From NCBI RefSeq assembly GCF_024706985.1, contig NZ_JAMCCX010000028.1, positions 1-64,000 of the forward strand: a stretch of 64,000 nucleotides of DNA. Direction: 5' to 3'. The notes under the pieces were generated by a model. That model had not been told where the DNA came from. It did not search any database and saw only the letters and a program-made list of their open reading frames with translations. Of this stretch, positions 12,034 through 19,650 are shown piece after piece. The position numbers were made by a program, and so were the translations under genes. How positions within the stretch are numbered: the stretch's first letter is position 1; each line of letters starts with the position of its first letter. This DNA is from Alicyclobacillus sp. SP_1 (GTDB taxonomy: Bacteria; Bacillota; Bacilli; Alicyclobacillales; Alicyclobacillaceae).

Positions 12034-12342
12034 ATGGCAATGGAAAAAATCGCGAAGTTGGAAGACATTCCTGAAGGTACGATGCAGCATGTTGAAGTAG
12101 GTCTGGAGGATGTGGCGATTTATCACACATCGGACGGTGTTTATGCCACGTCCGATGTGTGCACCCACGCGTCTGAGCAGTTGTCGCGCGGGCGGCTCGA
12201 CGGATGCATTGTGGCTTGCCCGAAGCACGGTGGCAAATTCGACGTTCGTACGGGAGCGGCAGTGGCATTTCCGTGTGTCATTCCGCTACAGACGTTTCCG
12301 GTGGAGATACGTGACGGGATGGTTTACGTGGACGTGGATTGA
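12034..12342 (+). CDS. Rieske-type [2Fe-2S] ferredoxin
   Basis: The 102-residue protein is a single Rieske domain. The cluster ligands are C-x-H (CTH, near residue 45) and C-x2-H (CPKH, near residue 65), spaced as in dioxygenase-type ferredoxins and NirD-like proteins. No membrane anchor or oxygenase domain is present, so it is probably a soluble electron carrier. Its place as the sixth suf operon gene, between sufB and rrf2, suggests a link to Fe-S assembly or repair, which is inference. AGGAGG lies 13 bases before the ATG. A second in-frame ATG is at 12040. Confidence 0.9.
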   Translation: MAMEKIAKLEDIPEGTMQHVEVGLEDVAIYHTSDGVYATSDVCTHASEQLSRGRLDGCIVACPKHGGKFDVRTGAAVAFPCVIPLQTFPVEIRDGMVYVDVD

Positions 12343-12366
12343 CGTCCCTGAATGGGGGAGATCGCG

Positions 12367-12852
12367 TTGAAAGTATCGAAACGAACAGAGTACGGTTTGC
12401 GCGCGATGGTCGCACTGGCTTTGCATCAGGGAAGTGCGCCAGTGCCGCTGTCGCTCATCGCAGAAGAAGAGGGCATTCCAGAGCAGTTTTTGGACCAAAT
12501 TGTGGCACAGTTGCGGCGTGCGGATTTTGTACAGAGTGTCCGGGGAGCTAGTGGGGGATATTTGCTCAGTCGGCCTGCGACAGAGATATCCATTGGGTCG
12601 CTCGTGCGTGTCTTGGAAGGGTCGCTGTCGCCGATGGCGTGTGTGTCCGAGGAAGGAATTGACCTGTCTGACTCCTGCGACCTCTTTTCCGGCTGTCATA
12701 CACGAGGAGTCTGGGTGCGCGTCATGGAGGCGGTCATTTCGGCCTTGGACAGTCTCACTTTAGCGGATGTGTTAGAACAACCCGCTGCTTCATGGGTCGC
12801 CGCAGAATCGACGACACGTGAGTCAGAATATGAACGCGGAGCTCCAGCCTGA
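12367..12852 (+). CDS. Rrf2-family regulator, IscR-like
   Basis: The 161-residue product begins with the Rrf2 phrase MKVSKRTEYGLRAMVALALH and has a winged helix with QIVAQLRRADFVQSVRGASGGYLL. Three cysteines follow in a C-x11-C-x5-C arrangement (PMACVSE, DSCDLFSGC) and a His directly follows the third. That resembles the [2Fe-2S]-binding part of IscR with a longer first gap. A cluster sensor that represses suf when iron-sulfur supply is good is the natural reading. The start is TTG 12367 with GGGGGAG six bases upstream, and it matches family N-termini. It is the last gene before the operon terminator. Confidence 0.88.
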   Translation: MKVSKRTEYGLRAMVALALHQGSAPVPLSLIAEEEGIPEQFLDQIVAQLRRADFVQSVRGASGGYLLSRPATEISIGSLVRVLEGSLSPMACVSEEGIDLSDSCDLFSGCHTRGVWVRVMEAVISALDSLTLADVLEQPAASWVAAESTTRESEYERGAPA

Positions 12853-12882
12853 GAACTGGTTGGCGCCCGCGTTCGCTTTTTT
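12832..12882 (+). terminator. intrinsic terminator of the suf operon
   Basis: GAACGCGG (12832-12839) pairs with CCGCGTTC (12867-12874), and an inner CCAGCC/GGTTGG stem extends the hairpin. Six T follow at 12877-12882. The rrf2 stop codon lies in the hairpin. Confidence 0.82.
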
Positions 12883-12884
12883 GT

Positions 12885-13181
12885 TTAGACTTCGGACGGG
12901 TCGCTAAATCCCAAATCCAATTTGGGCAACGACTGTATGCGATGAACTGCGGCGTCCCGAGCTTTACAGGCTTCCAAATACTCTAAGTAAATGCGTTTTA
13001 AGTCGCTGTGCTTGCTGATAACCACTGGATCGACCTGAAGATGATGTTCCTCTTTGTCATAGGAGATATGAAGGCTTGGATTGTACCCATAGTCCCTCAT
13101 TCCATGGAGCAAGTGATTCAATTGGTCATTGACCTGAATGTGTGCTTGACTCCAGTCTTCCGAGGAATGTGTTGCTTCCAT
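12885..13181 (-). CDS. hypothetical protein
   Basis: The 98-residue product is acidic and His-rich (KEEHHLQ). Its C-terminal half looks helical (DLKRIYLEYLEACKARDAAVHRIQSL). There is no signal peptide, membrane segment or family I recognise. The ATG at 13181 is supported by GGGAAGGT nine bases upstream on the minus strand. The longer frame to 13352 has no SD and would run through the fadR promoter. It converges on the suf operon, and its stop abuts the shared terminator. Confidence 0.65.
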   Translation of the reverse strand: MEATHSSEDWSQAHIQVNDQLNHLLHGMRDYGYNPSLHISYDKEEHHLQVDPVVISKHSDLKRIYLEYLEACKARDAAVHRIQSLPKLDLGFSDPSEV

Positions 13182-13316
13182 GATGAAGTTACCTTCCCTT
13201 CGCGCGTCGTTCGAATAGGATTCTCCATTTAGTATACCGACAATCCGCAGCATCGCCAACTGGAGTAAGAAGGCAATGCATGTTGCCATGTCGCAATAGA
13301 AGATTCCTCGTGGAGG

Positions 13317-13346
13317 TTGACAGACGGTAGCAACCTGCGGTACGCT
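13317..13346 (+). promoter_or_regulatory. fadR-etfBA promoter
   Basis: A perfect TTGACA (13317-13322) is followed after 18 bases by TACGCT (13341-13346). Transcription would begin near 13353, at the left edge of the FadR box. Confidence 0.6.
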
Positions 13347-13353
13347 TGTCACG

Positions 13354-14052
13354 GTGAATGACTATTCATTCATTGTGGGAGGGAGGGCCATCGCTAAGGA
13401 ACGAGATGATGCGAAGCACGTTGCAATTTTGAGGGCCGCGGTTGAAGTTATGTCTCAGTACGGCTATCATGGGGCTCAGATTTCTCGAATTGCACGCGCG
13501 GCAGGCGTTGCTGATGGTACTGTCTATCTCTATTTCAAGAACAAAGAAGACATTCTGGTCTCCATTTTACGCATGGCCATTGGCCGTGTTGTGCAGGAAT
13601 GTTCTCGACAACTTGCAGCGTGTCAGACGACGGATGACAAATTGGCGGCGTTGATACGCGTTTATTTTGCAGATCTCGGGGACAATCCGGCGTTGGCGAT
13701 GGTGACACAGGTCTATCTTCGACAAGTGGACGCTAACATTCGCCGCGAAATTGGAGATATCATGAAACCATTTTATAGTGTTGTGGACGAATTGATAGTG
13801 GCAGGAATGCAGGAAGGAAAGTTTCGTTCGAAAATGGACAGACGGATTGCTCGCCGTATGATTTTTGGAACCATGGACGAGACGGTTACGGCGTGGGTTT
13901 TGACCGGAAGTAAGTATTCACTCGTCAGTCAGGTGGATGATGTTGTGGATGTGCTTCTGCACGGATTAGTGGCCGTGAATGCAGAGGAAAACGCGATGTC
14001 AGAAGGGAGTTTGAGCCATGAAGATTCTAGTACTCATGAAACAGACGTTTGA
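13354..14052 (+). CDS. fadR: TetR-family fatty-acid regulator FadR
   Basis: It represses fatty-acid degradation genes until acyl-CoA binds. The N-terminal helix-turn-helix reads QISRIARAAGVADGTVYLYFKNKEDIL, nearly the Bacillus FadR sequence, and the C-terminal part has RMIFGTMDETVTAWV. It heads an operon with etfB and etfA and has a FadR box in its leader. The start is unresolved. The frame is open from GTG 13354, but that codon lies at the transcription start inside the operator. GTG 13375 has no SD. The strong GGAGGGAGG run is correctly spaced for ATC at 13390. The family's usual N-terminus would fit a start near 13390. Confidence 0.9.
   Translation: MNDYSFIVGGRAIAKERDDAKHVAILRAAVEVMSQYGYHGAQISRIARAAGVADGTVYLYFKNKEDILVSILRMAIGRVVQECSRQLAACQTTDDKLAALIRVYFADLGDNPALAMVTQVYLRQVDANIRREIGDIMKPFYSVVDELIVAGMQEGKFRSKMDRRIARRMIFGTMDETVTAWVLTGSKYSLVSQVDDVVDVLLHGLVAVNAEENAMSEGSLSHEDSSTHETDV
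13355..13372 (+). promoter_or_regulatory. FadR operator
   Basis: TGAATGACTATTCATTCA is a perfect 7-4-7 inverted repeat. It differs at one place from the Bacillus FadR consensus TGAATGAMTARTCATTCA. It lies over the expected transcription start of fadR-etfBA and implies autorepression relieved by long-chain acyl-CoA. Confidence 0.82.
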
Positions 14053-14788
14053 CACGGAAGAAAAGATTCAAGTAGAGAATGGGCAAATCAAAGAAGACGG
14101 CGTTCGTTTCGTCATCAATCCGTATGATGAGTATGCCATAGAAGAGGCTATCCGGATTAAAGAGGCGAATGACGCAGAAGTTGTTGTTGTCTCATTGGGA
14201 CCATCTCGGAGTGAAGAAGCACTTCGCACCGCATTGGCTATGGGAGCTGACGAAGCTATTTTAGCAGACGACCCAGAGCTGTTCGGCGATGAGTATACGG
14301 CGGCGAAAGTCTTGGCTGCCATCGCACGTCAAGGCAACTATGATTTAATTTTGGCAGGCAACCAGGCGGTCGACGACGGGTCTGGCCAAGTAGCCGTCCG
14401 ATTGGCTGAAGAGCTGTCCATCGCTCATATTTCTACTTTAACCCAATTAGAGGTCAACGGCGACGAAGTTGTAGGGCATCGGGACGCCGAAGGTGATGAA
14501 GAAGTGGTGACGGCCAAATTGCCAGTCTTGGTCACAGCCCAGCAGGGATTGAACGACCCACGCTACCCGTCGTTGATTGGTATACGCAAGGCAGGCAAAA
14601 AACCTCTGACGCATGTCACTTTGGCAGATTTGGGGCTCGATAAGTCGTCGATTGGAGCTAAAAGTGCTATTGTCAGCACGTTCTTACCTGAACCGAAGAC
14701 CGGAGGCAAAATTCTTCAGGGAGATCTCGCTGCACAAGTCGCAGAATTAGTTCAATCGTTAAAAAGTGTCGACAAAGTCATTGGTTAA
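14018..14788 (+). CDS. etfB: electron transfer flavoprotein, beta subunit
   Basis: EtfB forms a heterodimer with EtfA. The pair carries electrons from acyl-CoA dehydrogenases to the respiratory chain. The 256-residue product begins MKILVLMKQTFDTEEKI and has DEYAIEEAIRIKE, ALAMGADEAIL, the nucleotide-binding LAGNQAVDDGSGQV, and SIIGIRKAGKK-like PSLIGIRKAGKKPL. The ATG has GGGAG about ten bases upstream and overlaps the fadR end by 35 bp in another frame. Co-regulation with fadR suits its role in beta-oxidation. Confidence 0.96.
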   Translation: MKILVLMKQTFDTEEKIQVENGQIKEDGVRFVINPYDEYAIEEAIRIKEANDAEVVVVSLGPSRSEEALRTALAMGADEAILADDPELFGDEYTAAKVLAAIARQGNYDLILAGNQAVDDGSGQVAVRLAEELSIAHISTLTQLEVNGDEVVGHRDAEGDEEVVTAKLPVLVTAQQGLNDPRYPSLIGIRKAGKKPLTHVTLADLGLDKSSIGAKSAIVSTFLPEPKTGGKILQGDLAAQVAELVQSLKSVDKVIG

Positions 14789-14821
14789 CATACACAGTGT
14801 GATGTTTGGAGGGTGATGAAG

Positions 14822-15799
14822 GTGAGTCGTAAAGTTCTGGTTCTTGCGGACATTCGTCATGGAAAATTGCGCAATGTAACGTACGAGATGCTCGGTGCCG
14901 CCAATCACATTGCAGAGGGCGGGGAAGTCCTACTGCTGCTTCTCGGACATGGAGTGCAGGATTTAGCAGTCGGAGCGGGCGATGCCGGGGCAGACAAAGT
15001 TTTTGTGGTCGATGCTCCAGAGTTAGAAAAGTATACGCCCACTGCGTATCGCAAGGCGTTCATGGAGGCTTATCGCCAATTTTCACCGAATGTCATTTTC
15101 ATGTCTCATTCGGCCATTGGAAAGGACCTTGCGCCGCTTGTCAGCCAGCGGCTTGGAGCCGGTCAGGTATCGGACGCCATTCAGGTGGAAGTGGATGGTG
15201 CAGCGCTCTTCTTTACAAGACCCATATATGCAGGCAAGGCGTTTACCCGGGTTCAGGTAAAGAGTGACGTCGTGGTTGCCACCATTCGTCCCAATAACAT
15301 TGCAGCATTAGCGGATAAAGCAGGAAAACCGGGAACTGTCGAAACCTTGTCCGTTGCGTTTGAGACACAAGACTTGGCGACCATGGTCAAGGAAATCATC
15401 CAAAAGGCTTCCGTCGGTGTCGATTTGACCGAAGCGAAAATCATTGTTTCTGGCGGCCGGGGAGTCAAGAGTGCGGAAGGGTTTGCTCCGCTCAAAGAGT
15501 TAGCAGAGACGCTCGGAGCTGCTGTTGGAGCTTCGCGCGGAGCGTGCGATGCTGGATACTGCGACTACTCGATGCAAATTGGGCAGACAGGGAAAGTAGT
15601 CACTCCCGACTTGTATATCGCGTGCGGTATTTCCGGGGCTATTCAACACTTGGCGGGAATGTCTTCTTCCAAGGTCATCGTCGCCATCAATAAAGACCCG
15701 GAAGCCCCGATTTTCCAAGTAGCCGACTATGGCATTGTGGGCGATTTGTTTGACGTAGTACCGATGTTGACGAGCGAGTTGAAGAAAGCATTGGCGTAA
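14822..15799 (+). CDS. etfA: electron transfer flavoprotein, alpha subunit
   Basis: EtfA holds the redox-active FAD of the EtfAB dimer. The 325-residue product has the N-terminal domain with ALVSQRLGAGQVSDAIQVEVDG and FTRPIYAGKAF. The C-terminal FAD domain has IIVSGGRGVKSAEGF, GAAVGASRGACDAGY, QIGQTGKVVTPDLYIACGISGAIQH and INKDPEAPIFQVADYGIVGDLF. GTG 14822 is favoured because GGAGGG ends eight bases upstream; the ATG at 14816 is only two bases from it. It ends the fadR operon. Confidence 0.96.
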   Translation: MSRKVLVLADIRHGKLRNVTYEMLGAANHIAEGGEVLLLLLGHGVQDLAVGAGDAGADKVFVVDAPELEKYTPTAYRKAFMEAYRQFSPNVIFMSHSAIGKDLAPLVSQRLGAGQVSDAIQVEVDGAALFFTRPIYAGKAFTRVQVKSDVVVATIRPNNIAALADKAGKPGTVETLSVAFETQDLATMVKEIIQKASVGVDLTEAKIIVSGGRGVKSAEGFAPLKELAETLGAAVGASRGACDAGYCDYSMQIGQTGKVVTPDLYIACGISGAIQHLAGMSSSKVIVAINKDPEAPIFQVADYGIVGDLFDVVPMLTSELKKALA

Positions 15800-15861
15800 C
15801 CTGTGACGTAGCGCTTGGATGTCTCATGAAATGAAAATGACCGCTGTAAGGCGGATGCTCG

Positions 15862-15903
15862 ATTGGTAGGCAGAGATTGGTAGGCAGAGATTGGTAGGCA
15901 GAG
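15862..15903. repeat. three tandem copies of a 14-bp unit
   Basis: ATTGGTAGGCAGAG occurs three times head to tail (15862, 15876, 15890). The last copy supplies the 5' arm of the etfA terminator. Confidence 0.95.
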
Positions 15904-15927
15904 AGATGTCGCACTCTGCCTGTTTTT
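15896..15927 (+). terminator. intrinsic terminator of fadR-etfBA
   Basis: AGGCAGAG (15896-15903) pairs with CTCTGCCT (15914-15921) around a 10-base loop, followed by five T. Two upstream copies of the 5' arm could pair with the same 3' arm. Confidence 0.8.
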
Positions 15928-15964
15928 GTTGTAGCGGATCGTCCACAAGTCATGGATGGACCAG

Positions 15965-16012
15965 CCGCCCAAAAAGACAGGGGCTCCGTCGCGCCGCTGT
16001 CTTTTTGGGTGG
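15965..16012. terminator. long hairpin, bidirectional
   Basis: CCGCCCAAAAAGACAG (15965-15980) pairs with CTGTCTTTTTGGGTGG (15997-16012) through about 15 of 16 positions, with T runs inside the stem on both strands. It follows the 48-residue minus-strand gene and backs up the etfA terminator. Confidence 0.65.
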
Positions 16013-16060
16013 TGTTTGTGCTCGATGAACTTCAAGGTGTCTGCACTTTCTGAGGGAAGC

Positions 16061-16207
16061 CTAGTGAGATGGGGTGAATACCGTTGAGACCACTCCAGCC
16101 ACATATCCATTGCTTGCGTTATATGGGTATGGAGCTTGCGGCCGAAACGTCTCAATTCCGACAATGATAATGGCGATGACAAATAAAATTTCAAAGAAAC
16201 GCCGCAT
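16061..16207 (-). CDS. 48-residue single-pass membrane protein
   Basis: A short gene starts at the ATG 16205-16207 with a very strong SD (GGAGGAGG seven bases upstream on the minus strand). The product opens MRRFFEILFVIAIIIVGIE: two Arg, then one hydrophobic helix of about 15 residues, then a Pro/Tyr/Asn-rich outside tail. It would be a single-pass membrane peptide with the N-terminus inside. No family is recognised. The gene is followed by the hairpin at 15965-16012. SD strength, topology and terminator make it more than a chance frame. Confidence 0.65.
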   Translation of the reverse strand: MRRFFEILFVIAIIIVGIETFRPQAPYPYNASNGYVAGVVSTVFTPSH

Positions 16208-16360
16208 GTTTCAACCTCCTCCAAACCATAGCGCTCCGGTCGTCGACCTGTTTTCCTGGTCTCGCGGTCCAACGCCGCGAATTTTCAAGCCTATTGTACC
16301 AGATTGCTTTCTGGGACGCACGCATCGTGGCAAAGACTTGGGCTCCGGGTTCATCGCTCT

Positions 16361-16389
16361 TTGACCCAACTCTCCGACACTTCTATAAT
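16361..16389 (+). promoter_or_regulatory. sigma-A promoter of the S9 peptidase operon
   Basis: TTGACC (16361-16366) and a perfect TATAAT (16384-16389) are separated by exactly 17 bases. It is among the best housekeeping promoters in the window, 85 bp before the TTG start of the 113-residue gene. Confidence 0.75.
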
Positions 16390-16474
16390 GAGTTGCATTG
16401 AGTCCATTGCATCTTGCAAAAGACCATCGCCCGAGTATCGAGGCACTGACTTTTGCGATGAGGAGGATAACCAC

Positions 16475-16816
16475 TTGACACGGTTCGATCCGCTCGATTG
16501 GACGCACCAGTGGGACGACTATGAGATGTACATGTACGTGGACGTAGATTCGGAGCGCGAACAAGACCGAGGAGTTCGTATGCAGGTCTTGCAACGGAGC
16601 TTGCTGCAAGGGGCGGAAGAGTGGACTTTGCTGTATGACCGAAAACTGGCGCCGCTGCCTGAACTGGACACGCCCCGAGATTGGAATGACCAAGCAGAAG
16701 AGCGGGTCTTGCGCGAATTTCTTTTGGCTACACCGCAGTTGGTCAGTAACGAAAAGGAAGTTCTTGGTCGATTTCAACAAGACGGACGTCTGCCGTCAGA
16801 AGGAGGGTCTGACTGA
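16475..16816 (+). CDS. conserved-looking hypothetical protein upstream of the S9 peptidase
   Basis: The 113-residue product is acidic and rich in Trp, Tyr and Asp (DPLDWTHQWDDYEMYMYVDVD), with a helical middle and charged end. No signal or membrane segment is seen, and I recognise no family. The TTG at 16475 is chosen because AGGAGG ends eight bases before it. The longer frame from 16304 would begin upstream of the promoter. Its stop overlaps the S9 peptidase ATG, so the two are translationally coupled. Confidence 0.7.
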   Translation: MTRFDPLDWTHQWDDYEMYMYVDVDSEREQDRGVRMQVLQRSLLQGAEEWTLLYDRKLAPLPELDTPRDWNDQAEERVLREFLLATPQLVSNEKEVLGRFQQDGRLPSEGGSD

Positions 16817-18915
16817 TGAGTTTCGCAAAAAAGGCTCTAGATGTGACAGATATGGTCCGTTTTGAGTTGCCGGCGAATCCGAAAATTTCTCCAGATGGTT
16901 TAACGGTTGTCTACGAGGTGACGACGGGCGACCTGGCAGCTGATGGATACGTCAGGCACTTACATGCAGTGCACGTAGAAAGTGGTGAGATAAAACAGTG
17001 GACGCATGTGGGCACACAAAACGCATCACCCGTGTTCGATCCGCTAGGCAAAAACATAGCATTTCTATCCAATCGTGAAGGTGGGTCACAAGTCTGGCTG
17101 ATGCCGCGAATGGGCGGGGAGGCAAGGCGCCTGACGCGCCTTTGTCGGCCTGTCTCGAATTTGCTGTTTCACCCGTCGGGGAAGTGGATTTACGGCACTG
17201 TGGCAGTGCCTGAGGGAAAAACGGTGGAGCAGTGGGAGGACGACTGGTCCGCTGCAGATGCCGTCAAGAAAATAGAAGATAGGGACAAAGCGTGGATGGA
17301 CGGTCCCAAGCGCTTTCGCAGACTCTATTACAAGGCGGATGGAACGGGGTTACTGCCTGATGTCTATCGCCAGTTAGTGCGGATTCATGTCGAAACGGGC
17401 GCCGTCGAACAGTTGACAGATGGGCCATACCATGTTGGAGAACCAGCCATGTCTCCGGATGGAGAAACCATCTACATTCCTTCGAATCGACGCCAACATG
17501 CTGAGTTGGAGTTGTGGTCTGACCTGTATCGCCTTCCGGCGGCAGGGGGTGAATTAACCCTTGTCACGAACGAAGTGGACGTATCGCAAGTGAGCGTGTC
17601 TCCCGATGGAAAACATTTGGCGCTCTTTGGAGACCAAAAGAAGTTTGGGAACGCTAGTCACCTGCAACTGTATTTGTACAACCTAGAGTCGTCGTCGCTG
17701 ATTCATGTGACCGAGCATTTTCCAGATACACTTGGGAATGCTGGGATGAGTGATATGCGCGCGCATGAACATACGCCGGGGCCACTCTGGTCGAAGGATG
17801 GACAGAGTCTCTTGGTACTCGCTACGCGTGAAGGGCGGACCGAAATCATCCGTTGGCAAGTGGGTGCTCATCAGCCGGAGCGAGTGGCCGGAGGAGACCG
17901 CGAAATTTACGGCTTTGACTACGACGGCAAAGATACTGCAGTCTACTGCTATACAGATTTTGGTCAGCCGGGGCGTTTAGCCATGGCCGTCCTGTCTCAA
18001 AGCGTTGAGGTGTTTCCAGAGCGTGCGTTGAAAGAGCCCATGCATGAACATCCTTGCCCGCCGTTTCCGACGACGGAGCGCCGCTTAGACGTGCACAATG
18101 AGTGGTTAGAAGGCCATCAAGTGGCTAATGTCGAGCCGTTTTGGTACACGTCAATCGATGGTTGGAGAATGCAAGGGTTTGTCATGTTGCCAACCACGCA
18201 GTCCAAATTGAAATCGGGCAAAGTGCCAGTCGTACTTGAAGTACATGGCGGACCGCACCTGGGCTACGGTTACTCGTTTTTTCACGAATTTCAGTACATC
18301 GCGGCACAAGGGTATGCCGTTGTCTTTGTGAATCCCCGAGGTAGCGTAGGGTATGGGCAGGAATTTGCGCACTCCGTTTGCGGCGAGTATGGGCAAAAAG
18401 ATTCTCTGGATGTGTTGGCGGGCCTAGATGCGGCACTCGAAAAGTATCGACAACTGGATGAGCAACGAGTGGCAGTGACCGGAGGAAGCTATGGTGGATT
18501 TATGACCAATTGGCTGGTTGGCCACACAGACCGCTTCTTTGCTGCCGTCTCACAGCGCTCCATCAGCAATTTTGTCTCATTCTACGGTGTCAGCGATATA
18601 GGGCCCTTCTTTACGGAACTGGAAATTGGCGGGGCCGTGCCGGCAGATGTCGAGAAGCTATGGAAACAGTCGCCTCTAGCCTATGCAGAAGCGGTGCGCA
18701 CACCACTGCTCCTGCTTCATTCGGAACAGGATTATCGTTGCCCCATTGAACAGGCCGAGCAGTTTTATTCCGTATTGAAGCGGTTGTCGCGCGACGTAGA
18801 ATTGCTTCGCATCCCCAATGCCAATCACGACTTGTCGAGGTCTGGTAAACCCTCTTTGCGCTTCGCCCGGCTAAAGGCGTTGTTTGAATTCATCGACGCT
18901 CGTCTTCCGGATTAG
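16816..18915 (+). CDS. S9 family peptidase (acylaminoacyl-peptidase / prolyl oligopeptidase type)
   Basis: This 699-residue enzyme probably trims short or N-blocked peptides in the cytosol. Residues about 20-380 form a beta-propeller with WD-like repeats (ISPDG, SPDGETIYIPSN, SPDGKHLAL). Residues about 420-690 are an alpha/beta hydrolase. The nucleophile Ser is in GGSYGGF (near 559), Asp in HSEQDYRCP (near 639) and His in NANHDLSR (near 670). NPRGSVGYGQEF is typical of S9C. No signal peptide is seen. The ATG overlaps the previous stop and has AAGGAGGG about ten bases upstream. Confidence 0.92.
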   Translation: MSFAKKALDVTDMVRFELPANPKISPDGLTVVYEVTTGDLAADGYVRHLHAVHVESGEIKQWTHVGTQNASPVFDPLGKNIAFLSNREGGSQVWLMPRMGGEARRLTRLCRPVSNLLFHPSGKWIYGTVAVPEGKTVEQWEDDWSAADAVKKIEDRDKAWMDGPKRFRRLYYKADGTGLLPDVYRQLVRIHVETGAVEQLTDGPYHVGEPAMSPDGETIYIPSNRRQHAELELWSDLYRLPAAGGELTLVTNEVDVSQVSVSPDGKHLALFGDQKKFGNASHLQLYLYNLESSSLIHVTEHFPDTLGNAGMSDMRAHEHTPGPLWSKDGQSLLVLATREGRTEIIRWQVGAHQPERVAGGDREIYGFDYDGKDTAVYCYTDFGQPGRLAMAVLSQSVEVFPERALKEPMHEHPCPPFPTTERRLDVHNEWLEGHQVANVEPFWYTSIDGWRMQGFVMLPTTQSKLKSGKVPVVLEVHGGPHLGYGYSFFHEFQYIAAQGYAVVFVNPRGSVGYGQEFAHSVCGEYGQKDSLDVLAGLDAALEKYRQLDEQRVAVTGGSYGGFMTNWLVGHTDRFFAAVSQRSISNFVSFYGVSDIGPFFTELEIGGAVPADVEKLWKQSPLAYAEAVRTPLLLLHSEQDYRCPIEQAEQFYSVLKRLSRDVELLRIPNANHDLSRSGKPSLRFARLKALFEFIDARLPD

Positions 18916-19069
18916 AGTAGAGCTTGGCTTGTGCGCCCGTGCAGCTCAAACAACGTAGGCTTTTGCTGAAGCGTGCAGAATGCGCTCAATTGCGTTAAGA
19001 TGAGAGCATCCTGATGGTGGATACGTCGCCGCGAGGTGTACCAAAAGCTGGTGTGTGGAGGGACGGAGC

Positions 19070-19480
19070 GTGAGCAAAAAGAACCGAGCAAGGCGCTCTA
19101 GTCGAGAGGGCATCCTCGAAGACAAGCCAGATTACGCGATGGACCGAATGCAACGAGAGACGGCCGCCAAGCCAAAGGCGGAGGTTGTCCCGGAGCAAAA
19201 TGCACGAGTGGAAGAGTTTCTTCACGCCAATGCCTTACAGCGATTGAAAGCATTGAAAACGTCCATGGAACAGCATGAAGCGCCAAGTACCAAGCAGGTT
19301 GACTCCACGCGCCGGGCAGAGTCCCCGAAGCCGCGCACCGCTAAGTCGGCAGCAGAGAAGTTGTCCGAACAACCGGATGCGTCATTTGCGGAATTGTTTG
19401 ATCCGGTGGAGGACGAAGAGGCGTCGTTTGCGGATATGCTTGGAGATTCAAAGTTGGATTGGCGCTATTTCAAGTCATAA
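19070..19480 (+). CDS. hypothetical charged, probably disordered protein
   Basis: The 136-residue product has a basic N-terminal third (KKNRARRSSR), a Lys/Glu/Ala-rich middle and an acidic end with FAELFDPVEDEE and FADMLGDSKLDWRYFKS. Low complexity suggests disorder with a C-terminal binding motif. The FAELF and FADML pair looks like a repeated short linear motif. The GTG at 19070 has GGAGGG seven bases upstream. No family is recognised. A hairpin follows about 100 bp after the stop. Confidence 0.65.
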   Translation: MSKKNRARRSSREGILEDKPDYAMDRMQRETAAKPKAEVVPEQNARVEEFLHANALQRLKALKTSMEQHEAPSTKQVDSTRRAESPKPRTAKSAAEKLSEQPDASFAELFDPVEDEEASFADMLGDSKLDWRYFKS

Positions 19481-19576
19481 TGGTCCATGCTAGATAGTAT
19501 GGTTAGCACGAGATGGAGGAATGAGACGATTGCAATCCTTATGGACATTTCATCCAAATAGAGTAGCAATCAAAAC

Positions 19577-19603
19577 AAAGGGCGGCCCGCTGGGTCGCCC
19601 TTT
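19577..19603 (+). terminator. hairpin between the charged-protein gene and hutH
   Basis: AAAGGGCG pairs with CGCCCTTT, extended by GGCC-type pairing around a CGCT loop. The tail is only three T inside the stem, so termination strength is uncertain. Confidence 0.6.
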
Positions 19604-19650
19604 CTCATGGTAAAGCAATAGCGTGGGAGAGATAGAAGGAGGTCGTTTCC

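Noticed and set aside
15727-16272. 181-codon minus-strand frame
   Set aside because: It reads through the etfA end, a terminator and a tandem repeat, has no SD, and overlaps the better 48-residue gene in another frame.
19521-19613. 30-codon frame before hutH as a possible leader peptide
   Set aside because: The SD is one base from the ATG, the frame runs through a terminator hairpin, and it has no run of His codons to suggest attenuation.
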